64,000 bases of DNA from Deltaproteobacteria bacterium (GTDB taxonomy: Bacteria; Desulfobacterota; Desulfomonilia; UBA1062): positions 1 through 64,000 of the forward strand of contig JAHDQN010000080.1 in NCBI GenBank assembly GCA_018433775.1, written 5' to 3'. The position numbers and the translations under genes are program-made. The notes below the pieces were generated by a model. It was not told the DNA's origin, ran no database searches, and was given only the letters and a program-made list of their open reading frames with translations. The stretch's first letter is position 1. Every line of letters begins with the position of its first letter. Positions 58,029 to 64,000 of this stretch are shown here, in pieces.

Positions 58029-58056
58029 GGCATGCCTCTGTCCAGGCATGCCTCTG
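58029..58056. repeat. Short tandem direct repeat GGCATGCCTCTG (2 copies)
   Basis: Two identical 12-base copies (58,029-58,040 and 58,045-58,056) separated by four bases, flanked by CCG and CCGG ends that could form a hairpin. They lie in the 248-bp gap between the permease and recQ genes. The hairpin lacks a T-run, so a terminator is not supported. Confidence 0.5.
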
Positions 58057-58177
58057 CCCGGTCATCAAGAGCCTTTCCCCTGGCCGGTATTTGTGGTAGG
58101 GATCTTAAAAGATTTGGAATCTCACCGGGATCACTTCACCAGGAGCAAAAACTGCCGGTAGTAGAAAAGCTTGAACA

Positions 58178-59992
58178 ATGAATGACAGCCCTCTTGAAAG
58201 TCTGCGAACCGTCTTCGGGTACGAGTCGTTCCGGCCTTATCAGCAGGAGATCATCGAACGGCTCATCCAGGGCGAGAACGCCTTTGTCCTGATGCCCACG
58301 GGCGGCGGGAAGTCGCTCTGCTTCCAGATTCCGGCCCTGCACCGCCAGGGCGTGGGCATCGTGGTCTCGCCGCTCATCTCCCTGATGAAGGATCAGGTGG
58401 ACGCGTTAAGGGCCTGCGGGGTGAAGGCTGCCTTCTACAACTCCTCGCTCGGGAGCTCCGAGGCCAGGAAGGTGCTGGCCATGCTGCACAACCGGGAGCT
58501 CGACATGCTGTACCTCGCGCCCGAGCGCCTGATGAGCGACGGGTTCATCGAGCGGATCCGCCAGGTGCCCATCGCACTGTTCGCCATCGACGAGGCCCAC
58601 TGCATCTCCCAGTGGGGCCATGATTTCCGGCCCGAGTACATGAAGCTGGGCCGGCTCAGAAGGCTGTTCCCGGATATCCCCCTGATCGCGCTCACCGCCA
58701 CGGCCGAGCCCCACACAAGGCGGGACATCCTGGAGCGCCTCGACCTCAAGGACGCCCGGTGCTATGTCTCGGGATTCGACCGTCCCAACATCCGGTATTC
58801 CGTGGTGGAAAAGCGCAAGCCTTTTGCACAGCTCACGGAGTTTCTGAGCTCCCGGCCCACGGGCGCGGGCATTGTCTATTGCCTGAGCCGCAAGAGGGTG
58901 GACGAGGTGGCGGGCAAGCTCGCGGAGGCAGGCTTTCAGGCAGCACCCTACCATGCGGGGCTCACTGCGGGCGAGCGCAAGGAGACGCAGGATAACTTCC
59001 TGCGCGACGAGATCCGGATCATCGTGGCCACCGTGGCCTTCGGCATGGGCATCGACAAGTCGGATGTCCGCTTCGTGGTGCACCACGACATCCCCAAGAA
59101 CATCGAGTGCTACTACCAGGAGACCGGGCGGGCGGGCCGCGACGGCCTGGCGGCCGAGGCCCTGCTCATGTTCAGCTATGGCGACGTGGCTGTTGCCCGG
59201 GGGCTCATCGAAAAGTCGCGCAACCCCGAAAGAGCGCGTATCGAGCTGCACAAGCTGAACGCCATGGTGGGGTTTGCCGAGGCCATGAGCTGCCGGCGGC
59301 GCATCCTGCTGGGATATTTCGGCGAGCGCCTGCAGGATGACTGCGGCAACTGCGACGTGTGCCTGGACCCGCCCGAAGCCATGGACGTGACCGAGGACGC
59401 CCGCAAGGCCCTGTCGTGCGTATACCGGGTGGGGCAGCGCTTCGGCATGGGTCACGTGATCGACGTGCTGCGCGGCTCGAAGAAGGAGCGCGTGGCCAAC
59501 CTCCGCCACGACCGGCTCTCAACCTATGGGATCGGCGCGGACAAGAGTCAGGACTACTGGTCCACCCTTCTGCGCCACCTGGTGCACCACGGGTATCTCC
59601 TGCAGGACGTGGGCGACTACTCCGTGCTCAAACTCACCCCCTCGGCCGGGCCCCTGCTGCGCGGGGAGCTGACGATCGCCATGGCCGAGCCCCGCGTGAA
59701 GGCGGCGGAAGGGCTCAAGTCCGCCTCGAAAGCAGCCCGTCGCAAGGCAGGCGACATCGATTACGATCCCGGACTCTTCGAGAAGCTCCGCGCCCTGCGC
59801 AAGCAGATTGCCGACCGGGAAGGGGTGCCGCCCTTCGTCATCTTCAGCGACGTGTCCCTGGCCGAGATGGCCGCGGTTCTCCCCAGGACCGAAAGCGAGT
59901 TCCACGGCATCCACGGGGTGGGAAAGCACAAGATCGAGCGCTACGGCCCGTATTTTCTCGATGAGATCCGGCGGTTCGAAGGCAGCGGATAA
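58178..59992 (+). CDS. recQ: ATP-dependent DNA helicase RecQ
   Basis: A 604-residue superfamily 2 helicase for recombination and fork repair. Visible motifs: the Q-like motif FRPYQQEII, Walker A PTGGGKS (40-46), DEAH (138-141) with CISQWGHDFRPEY (the RecQ aromatic-rich loop), LTATA (172-176), FDRPNI, and motif VI QETGRAGRDG (314-323). The zinc-binding RQC part has Cys372, Cys389, Cys392 and Cys395, followed by the winged helix. A single HRDC domain ends the protein (about 530-600). The length is normal. The ribosome site before the ATG is weak (CTTGAACA). Confidence 0.97.
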   Translation: MNDSPLESLRTVFGYESFRPYQQEIIERLIQGENAFVLMPTGGGKSLCFQIPALHRQGVGIVVSPLISLMKDQVDALRACGVKAAFYNSSLGSSEARKVLAMLHNRELDMLYLAPERLMSDGFIERIRQVPIALFAIDEAHCISQWGHDFRPEYMKLGRLRRLFPDIPLIALTATAEPHTRRDILERLDLKDARCYVSGFDRPNIRYSVVEKRKPFAQLTEFLSSRPTGAGIVYCLSRKRVDEVAGKLAEAGFQAAPYHAGLTAGERKETQDNFLRDEIRIIVATVAFGMGIDKSDVRFVVHHDIPKNIECYYQETGRAGRDGLAAEALLMFSYGDVAVARGLIEKSRNPERARIELHKLNAMVGFAEAMSCRRRILLGYFGERLQDDCGNCDVCLDPPEAMDVTEDARKALSCVYRVGQRFGMGHVIDVLRGSKKERVANLRHDRLSTYGIGADKSQDYWSTLLRHLVHHGYLLQDVGDYSVLKLTPSAGPLLRGELTIAMAEPRVKAAEGLKSASKAARRKAGDIDYDPGLFEKLRALRKQIADREGVPPFVIFSDVSLAEMAAVLPRTESEFHGIHGVGKHKIERYGPYFLDEIRRFEGSG

Positions 59993-60140
59993 GCTCCATC
60001 CAGCGCGGAAGACCCTGAAATCGCGGCGAATTCTCCCGGGCGGCAGAAGGGTATTGACTGCGGATGATACGCGGCAAGAGGCCGGAGCCGTCTTCTATGA
60101 CTGGACACAACTCCACACGATACTTTCATTATCAGAGCGA

Positions 60141-61289
60141 TCAAGCAAGGAATCTCGCAATGACGTTTTTCTGAATCTCCGAAGTACCGCCCGCATAGAG
60201 CGACAGATAACTTTCCCGAAGATACCTCTGCATCCGGTATTCCATGGAATATCCTCTTCCGCCGAATATCTGCATGCCCTTCCTCGCGATATCGTTGAGC
60301 GTCTCTGAACAGAACAGCTTGGCCATGCAGATTTCCTTGAAGCAGTCCTTTCCCGTGGACTTCATCCATGCTGCGTGATAGGTCATCCATCTCATTGCTT
60401 CTATCTGCGTCGCCATGTCCGCCAAGGCATGCTGTATCGCCTGATGCTTTATGATGGGTTTGTCGAACTGATGCCGGGTTTTTGCGAATTCCGTGCATTC
60501 TTTCAGGATGGTTTCCGCACCGCCGAGGCAGCTCGCTGCAACGCAGATCCGTTCGTACTCCGCGGTCTGGAACAGCTGGAAAATCCCATTGTTCAGCCAC
60601 GCGGGTCCACCGAGGATATGCTCTTCGGTAACAGATACATTCCGGTACTTCACTTCACACGACGGGTAGGCGTTGCCTGCCAGCTTCGGGATAGGGGTGA
60701 TGCTCAGGCCCTCGGATTCTGCGGGGACGATTAATATGCTCATCGCCTTCGGGGATTCCGCTTCCAGGCCCGTGAGCACTACCGTGATAATATAATCCGA
60801 TACCGTGGCCCCGGAGGTCCAATATTTTGTCCCGTTTATGAGATAGCAGTCACCCTGAGGTGTTGCCGATGTCTTTATCGAACGCGCATCCGACCCGGCT
60901 TCCGGTTCGGTAAGGGCAAAGGAGAATTGAAGGTCTCCCTTCAGCAGCTTCGGGATGAGCTCCTTCTTCTGGGAATCACTGCCGCAGTTGAGGATCAAGC
61001 TCCCGGCAAAGACAATATTGACCAGGTACATGTACACGGCGGTATAACTGTTTCCGGCAAGCTGCTCGGCAACGAGCACGATATCCAGTATGTTTCCTTC
61101 GGTCCCTCCGTATTCCGCAGGAAATGAAATTCTTAAGAATCCGTTGTCGGCCATCTTGCGATAAAGGTCTCCAGGAAAAACCCCGCTCTGATCCAGAGAT
61201 GTCTCGAAATCCGGCGGGCATTCCCGCGCACAAAAATCAGCGATCTTCTGCCGGAGCGCGTGCTGCTCTGCGGACAATTCAAAAAACAT
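60141..61289 (-). CDS. Acyl-CoA dehydrogenase
   Basis: A 382-residue flavoprotein of the acyl-CoA dehydrogenase family. It shows FALTEPEAGSD and YWTSGA of the flavin/substrate region, TRHQFDKPI and a late YAGGTSEIQKNVIARF. The usual catalytic Glu of the short/medium-chain type (Y-E-G-T) is Ala366 here. Instead Glu246 in AEYERI occupies the position of the base in isovaleryl-CoA-type enzymes, so that class is favoured. The start at 61,289 is supported by GGGAGG with five bases spacing; a GTG two codons upstream has the site too close. It lies 12 bp after a marR gene, giving a likely autoregulated operon. Electron transfer should go to ETF, which is not encoded in this window. Confidence 0.93.
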   Translation of the reverse strand: MFFELSAEQHALRQKIADFCARECPPDFETSLDQSGVFPGDLYRKMADNGFLRISFPAEYGGTEGNILDIVLVAEQLAGNSYTAVYMYLVNIVFAGSLILNCGSDSQKKELIPKLLKGDLQFSFALTEPEAGSDARSIKTSATPQGDCYLINGTKYWTSGATVSDYIITVVLTGLEAESPKAMSILIVPAESEGLSITPIPKLAGNAYPSCEVKYRNVSVTEEHILGGPAWLNNGIFQLFQTAEYERICVAASCLGGAETILKECTEFAKTRHQFDKPIIKHQAIQHALADMATQIEAMRWMTYHAAWMKSTGKDCFKEICMAKLFCSETLNDIARKGMQIFGGRGYSMEYRMQRYLRESYLSLYAGGTSEIQKNVIARFLA

Positions 61290-61301
61290 GCTCACCTCCC
61301 T

Positions 61302-61727
61302 TTATCTGGGGAATCTGCTGATGATCTTCTGCAGGATCATGCTGAACGTACCGATTTCTTGTTCAGACAATCCTTCCTTGACGGCATTGTTGAATTCTTT
61401 CGTCACAACCAGGCATTTCCGGGCGGCAGCTTTCCCTGCTTCAGTCAAACGAATGTTTATTGCCCGGCGGTCGGAAGAGGTTCGGCATCGCTCCACAATC
61501 CCTTTGCTCTCTAATCTGTCCACCAGCCCCGTGATTGCCGATTTATCGAGCAGCAAGGCGCGGCTCAGCTCACTCAAGAGGCACCCGTCGTGTTCCATCA
61601 GGTAATAGAGCGCCCCGGATTGAGCCGCCGTGATACCCGCAGCTTTCATGAGCGCCTGGTCGAGGCGGGTGAAGAGCCGATGTTGAGCTTGACCGATGAG
61701 GAAGATGAACCTTTCATCCCTTTCCAA
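61302..61727 (-). CDS. MarR-family transcriptional regulator
   Basis: A 141-residue protein with the MarR winged helix: ITAAQSGALYYLMEHDG, LSELSRALLLDKSAITGLVDRLESKGIV (recognition helix) and RRAINIRLTEAGKAA (wing). The start is TTG at 61,727 with a very strong GGGAGGG seven bases upstream; no in-frame ATG of comparable support exists. It is the first gene of an operon with the acyl-CoA dehydrogenase and probably controls it and itself through the palindrome over its promoter. The ligand is unknown; acyl-CoA or an aromatic acid is a plausible guess from the partner gene only. Confidence 0.92.
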   Translation of the reverse strand: MERDERFIFLIGQAQHRLFTRLDQALMKAAGITAAQSGALYYLMEHDGCLLSELSRALLLDKSAITGLVDRLESKGIVERCRTSSDRRAINIRLTEAGKAAARKCLVVTKEFNNAVKEGLSEQEIGTFSMILQKIISRFPR

Positions 61728-61760
61728 TCACCAACCCTCCCATTGATTGCATTCATGATT

Positions 61761-61789
61761 TATTTATATATAAATAGTTAATATGTCAA
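61761..61789 (-). promoter_or_regulatory. Promoter of the marR-acyl-CoA dehydrogenase operon with overlapping palindrome
   Basis: A perfect -35 TTGACA (61,789-61,784), a 17-bp spacer and a -10 TAAATA (61,766-61,761). A perfect 16-bp palindrome TATTTATATATAAATA (61,761-61,776) covers the -10 box, and a second inverted repeat (ATAGTT/AACTAT, 61,774-61,793) spans the spacer and -35. This is the usual geometry for a MarR autorepression operator. Confidence 0.75.
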
Positions 61790-61857
61790 CTATCGAAGGC
61801 ATGTGTAATATAAGGGTTTTCCGATTTTTCCACAAATCGATGATCCCTGAATATACC

Positions 61858-61869
61858 GAACGGTCGTTC
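61858..61869. promoter_or_regulatory. TetR-operator-like inverted repeat (GAACG-GT-CGTTC)
   Basis: A 12-base inverted repeat with 5-bp arms, ending nine bases before the -35 box of the plus-strand promoter. The style resembles binding sites of TetR-type regulators of acyl-CoA metabolism. No TetR gene is in the window. Confidence 0.4.
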
Positions 61870-61878
61870 TATTTTCCA

Positions 61879-61908
61879 TTGACTTTGCCCGGCTCTTACC
61901 GGCATAAT
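61879..61908 (+). promoter_or_regulatory. Sigma-70-type promoter for the winged-helix/ferredoxin gene
   Basis: The -35 TTGACT and -10 CATAAT each match 5 of 6 consensus positions and are separated by 18 bp. It sits about 143 bp upstream of the ATG at 62,051 and divergent to the marR promoter. Confidence 0.6.
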
Positions 61909-62050
61909 CAGCAAAGAATCGCATCTTGCCCATGCAGCGCTGTCGTGCCGCCTGCACGGGCGGGCCGGAGAGACTGCCGGAGATTTCGTATGAACGAACG
62001 CGTACGGCTTGGCGTGCAATCCATGCGCGGTGGTGGAGAAGGAGGTCTTG

Positions 62051-63139
62051 ATGAGCGACATTTATGAGAGGCTCCGCGACCGGATCGACCAGTACTCTGT
62101 TGGCTTCATTGCAACTGCCTCGGGAGTGGAGCTGAAGATCCTCAAGAGGCTCTTCACCGAAGAGGAGGCGTCGGTATACCTTGCCCTCACCCGGACACCC
62201 GAGCCGGTGAGCGTGATCGCGGAAAGGCTGGGCAAGGGCGCGGAGGAGACCGGCCGGATCCTGGCCCGGATGACGGAAAAGGGCCACACCTTCCCCGCCA
62301 CCCGTGACGGTGAAAAATTCTATGCAGCGGCCCCCTTCATGCACGGCTTTTTCGAGCACCAGGTCTTCCGCAAGGTCAAGGACCCGGAGCTGCCCGCACT
62401 CTTCGAGGAATACTTCCAGACCGGCTTCATCCCCCGAACCAAGTCCCTGCGCACCGTGCCCATCCACATGGAGGCCACGCCCGAGACGCCCGTTGCTCCC
62501 TATGACGACGTGAGGAAGATCATCATGTCCAAGGAGCGCATCGGCGTGTTCCCGTGCGCCTGCAATTTCCAGACAGCCTCCATGGGCATGAAGTGCGACC
62601 GGCCCCACGACATGTGCCTGGCCTTCGATTTTTATGCCGAGTATCTCCTCGACGAGATCGGCTTCGGCCGCATGATCACCCGGGATGAGGCGCTGAAGAT
62701 CCTCGACGAGGCGGAGGCGGCAGGCCTCGTCCACCAGACGGGCGGCAACAAGCGCAATACAGAGTGCATCTGCAACTGCTGCCCCGACTGCTGCACGATC
62801 CTGAGGCAGGTGAAGCTCCTTCCCAACCCGGCCCGCTACAAGAGCTCGAACTACGAGCTCGTCCATGACGAAGCCTCCTGCAAATACTGCGGCGTGTGCC
62901 TGGGGAGGTGCCCTATGCAGGCCCTGAGCGCAGACGACAGGGACAAGACCGTCACAATCAACCGCGACCGGTGCATCGGGTGCGGACTGTGCACCACCTC
63001 CTGCGAGAGCGGGGCCATGAAACTGAAGATCAGGGACGAAAATGACCACCGCACCCCGCCCACCGACTTCGACTTCATGCGCTGCTCCCTGGACCTGTGG
63101 AAGGAGATGGGCAGGACCAAGGGCGATCAGGAGGGCTGA
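62051..63139 (+). CDS. Winged-helix / double 4Fe-4S ferredoxin-domain protein
   Basis: A 362-residue cytoplasmic protein. Residues about 33-95 look like a helix-turn-helix (FTEEEASVYLALTRTPEPVS, IAERLGKGAEETGRILARM). A Cys cluster follows (Cys169, Cys171, Cys182, Cys189), then a dense Cys patch (CICNCCPDCC, 239-248). Two ferredoxin clusters close the fold: CX2CX2CX3C at Cys277/280/283/287 and Cys308/311/314/318. GGAGG lies 5 bases before the ATG at 62,051. Such proteins occur in sulfate-reducing and syntrophic bacteria with no settled function; a redox-sensing or electron-transfer role linked to the adjacent acyl-CoA genes is inference. Confidence 0.85.
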   Translation: MSDIYERLRDRIDQYSVGFIATASGVELKILKRLFTEEEASVYLALTRTPEPVSVIAERLGKGAEETGRILARMTEKGHTFPATRDGEKFYAAAPFMHGFFEHQVFRKVKDPELPALFEEYFQTGFIPRTKSLRTVPIHMEATPETPVAPYDDVRKIIMSKERIGVFPCACNFQTASMGMKCDRPHDMCLAFDFYAEYLLDEIGFGRMITRDEALKILDEAEAAGLVHQTGGNKRNTECICNCCPDCCTILRQVKLLPNPARYKSSNYELVHDEASCKYCGVCLGRCPMQALSADDRDKTVTINRDRCIGCGLCTTSCESGAMKLKIRDENDHRTPPTDFDFMRCSLDLWKEMGRTKGDQEG

Positions 63140-63190
63140 GCCGCCAACACCGAAAGGCCGCTTTGCCCCGCCTCTGCCGGTCCTGCCGCC

Positions 63191-63598
63191 TCAGACCTCC
63201 AGCACCACCTCCACCTGCAGGCACTCCCAGGCCCTGGCGTTCCCGTTCTTGCGCTTGATGCTGGCCCTGATCGGCGCGCCCTGGTCAAGGAACCCCGCGA
63301 CCGCGACGTTGTCGGTCCTCGGGATATAGCCGATCTTGTGCTCCCTCCAGTACAGGGCCGTGGCCCTCGCGTCGTGGGGGTTCGAGGGCTCCCGCCTGAG
63401 CTCCAGGGGATCGCCCGTGTCGAGATGGTCCCAGATGCGCTCCCCCTCGTAGTAGCGGAAGCCCGCGACATGGGTGTCCAGGAGCAGGATGCGCCGCGAA
63501 TCGAACCGGGGACGGTCCTGAGCGAACTCGCGGACGCCCGGTCCGAGGACGAGGAGCGGCAGGCAGAAAAGCTGCTTGATGAACGTTCTTCTGTGCAT
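63191..63598 (-). CDS. Exported HIRAN-domain protein
   Basis: A 135-residue protein. The N-terminus is Tat-like (HRRTFIKQ followed by a hydrophobic stretch LFCLPLLVLGPG). Residues about 38-133 match HIRAN: THVAGFRYYEGE, IWDHLDTGDPLELRREPSNP, HDARATALYW, and KIGYIPRTDN. HIRAN domains in eukaryotic helicases recognise DNA 3' ends, but small stand-alone HIRAN proteins with signal sequences exist in bacteria with unknown roles. GGAGG lies 6 bases before the ATG. It converges with the ferredoxin-domain gene. Confidence 0.85.
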   Translation of the reverse strand: MHRRTFIKQLFCLPLLVLGPGVREFAQDRPRFDSRRILLLDTHVAGFRYYEGERIWDHLDTGDPLELRREPSNPHDARATALYWREHKIGYIPRTDNVAVAGFLDQGAPIRASIKRKNGNARAWECLQVEVVLEV

Positions 63599-63650
63599 GG
63601 TTCACCTCCATGCACGGGTGATTATCAGACCTGCTCCCCCATGGAATGTC

Positions 63651-64000
63651 CTACCGGTAGAGCGCGGTCATTTTTTCTATCTCCTGCCTCAGCTCGTCCC
63701 TGAGTGCATCCGGCGAGATCACCTCCACCTGGGAGCCGTATTTGAGGATCTCCCGCCTGACCTCGCGGAAGTCGGCCACGGGAAAGCTCAGGCGGATGGA
63801 CCCTCCGGGCTCGGGCACGGCCTGCTGGTCGGGGTGCCAGACCTGCTCGGCCACCCAGGGTGCGACCGCGGCGGAAAACCGGAGACAGACCTCGCTGGCC
63901 GCTTCGCCCTTCATGATGCCGAAGTTCCTGCGGATGTAGTCCCGGACGGCGTCCGCGCTCACCGGGGCGTCGATGCGCACGTCAGAGGGGGAGATGGACC
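63651..64000 (-). CDS. WYL-domain-type transcriptional regulator, C-terminal part (runs off right edge)
   Basis: The last 116 codons are present; the frame is open to the window edge (SISPSD before VRIDAPVSADAVRDYIRRNF). The sequence resembles the WCX C-terminal extension of WYL regulators: ASEVCLRFSAAVAPWVAEQVWHPDQ, then RLSFPVADFREVRREILKYGSQVEVISPDALRDEL. The N-terminal HTH and WYL core would be outside the window. A GTG at 63,980 could be misread as a start, but the upstream frame stays open and homologues are about 300 residues long. Confidence 0.75.
   Translation of the reverse strand, partial: SISPSDVRIDAPVSADAVRDYIRRNFGIMKGEAASEVCLRFSAAVAPWVAEQVWHPDQQAVPEPGGSIRLSFPVADFREVRREILKYGSQVEVISPDALRDELRQEIEKMTALYR

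Larger units (their letters stand above)
61728..62050. other. Divergent regulatory region between marR and the ferredoxin-domain gene
   Basis: This 323-bp region holds the minus-strand marR promoter, the GAACG/CGTTC inverted repeat and the plus-strand promoter listed separately. No gene is seen in it. Confidence 0.7.

Noticed and set aside
58029..58061. Possible terminator formed by the GGCATGCC repeats before recQ
   Set aside because: The stem is not followed by a T-run, and direct repeat structure explains the symmetry.

Overview
This GC-rich window is dominated by one enormous minus-strand gene, about 41.5 kb (positions 1322-42793, 13,823 codons plus stop), that encodes a Sec-exported extracellular multidomain protein. 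The flanking genes suggest an anaerobic Gram-negative bacterium, most likely Desulfobacterota (former Deltaproteobacteria). The evidence is lipoproteins with lipoboxes, a ferredoxin-dependent 2-oxoacid oxidoreductase (fused gamma-alpha subunit plus beta), a lactate-permease-type transporter, a winged-helix/4Fe-4S protein, an acyl-CoA dehydrogenase and HemW. The phylum is an inference from gene content; no rRNA or tRNA gene was seen.

Region 1 (1-43.5 kb, minus strand). The giant gene is followed after 37 bp by a PpiC-type peptidyl-prolyl isomerase lipoprotein gene. That gene overlaps by one base the start of a second isomerase-like lipoprotein gene, which runs off the left edge. The spacing suggests one transcript: a giant exported protein with two dedicated periplasmic folding factors. 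From N to C the giant protein has a signal peptide; about 21 tandem Ig-like domains; seven super-modules of LVIVD-type beta-propeller, Big_5-like and IPT/TIG domains; mixed Ig-like and propeller-like blocks; and a C-terminal part built from thrombospondin-type-3 (calcium-binding) clusters alternating with Ig-like, carboxypeptidase-regulatory-like and a four-times repeated domain of about 240 residues that I cannot name. It ends in three fibronectin type III domains. No C-terminal sorting signal is visible.

Region 2 (43.5-51.2 kb). An amidohydrolase (minus) faces away from an orphan ABC_sub_bind-type binding protein (plus) that ends at a strong intrinsic terminator. Just beyond lies a 146-bp, 96%-identical copy of an internal piece of the amidohydrolase gene, then a methylguanine-DNA methyltransferase (minus). 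lepA and hemW form a translationally coupled pair.

Region 3 (51.2-58 kb). It holds a second surface protein, a lipoprotein with three FnIII domains and a DNRLRE-like C-terminus; the korB/korA-type pair (minus); and an LctP-family permease (plus). The last three suggest uptake of lactate or a similar acid and ferredoxin-linked oxidation of 2-oxoacids.

Region 4 (58-64 kb). It holds RecQ helicase; a marR-acyl-CoA dehydrogenase operon with a palindrome over its promoter; a divergent winged-helix/ferredoxin gene with its own promoter and an operator-like inverted repeat; an exported HIRAN-domain protein; and the C-terminal part of a WYL-type regulator cut by the right edge.
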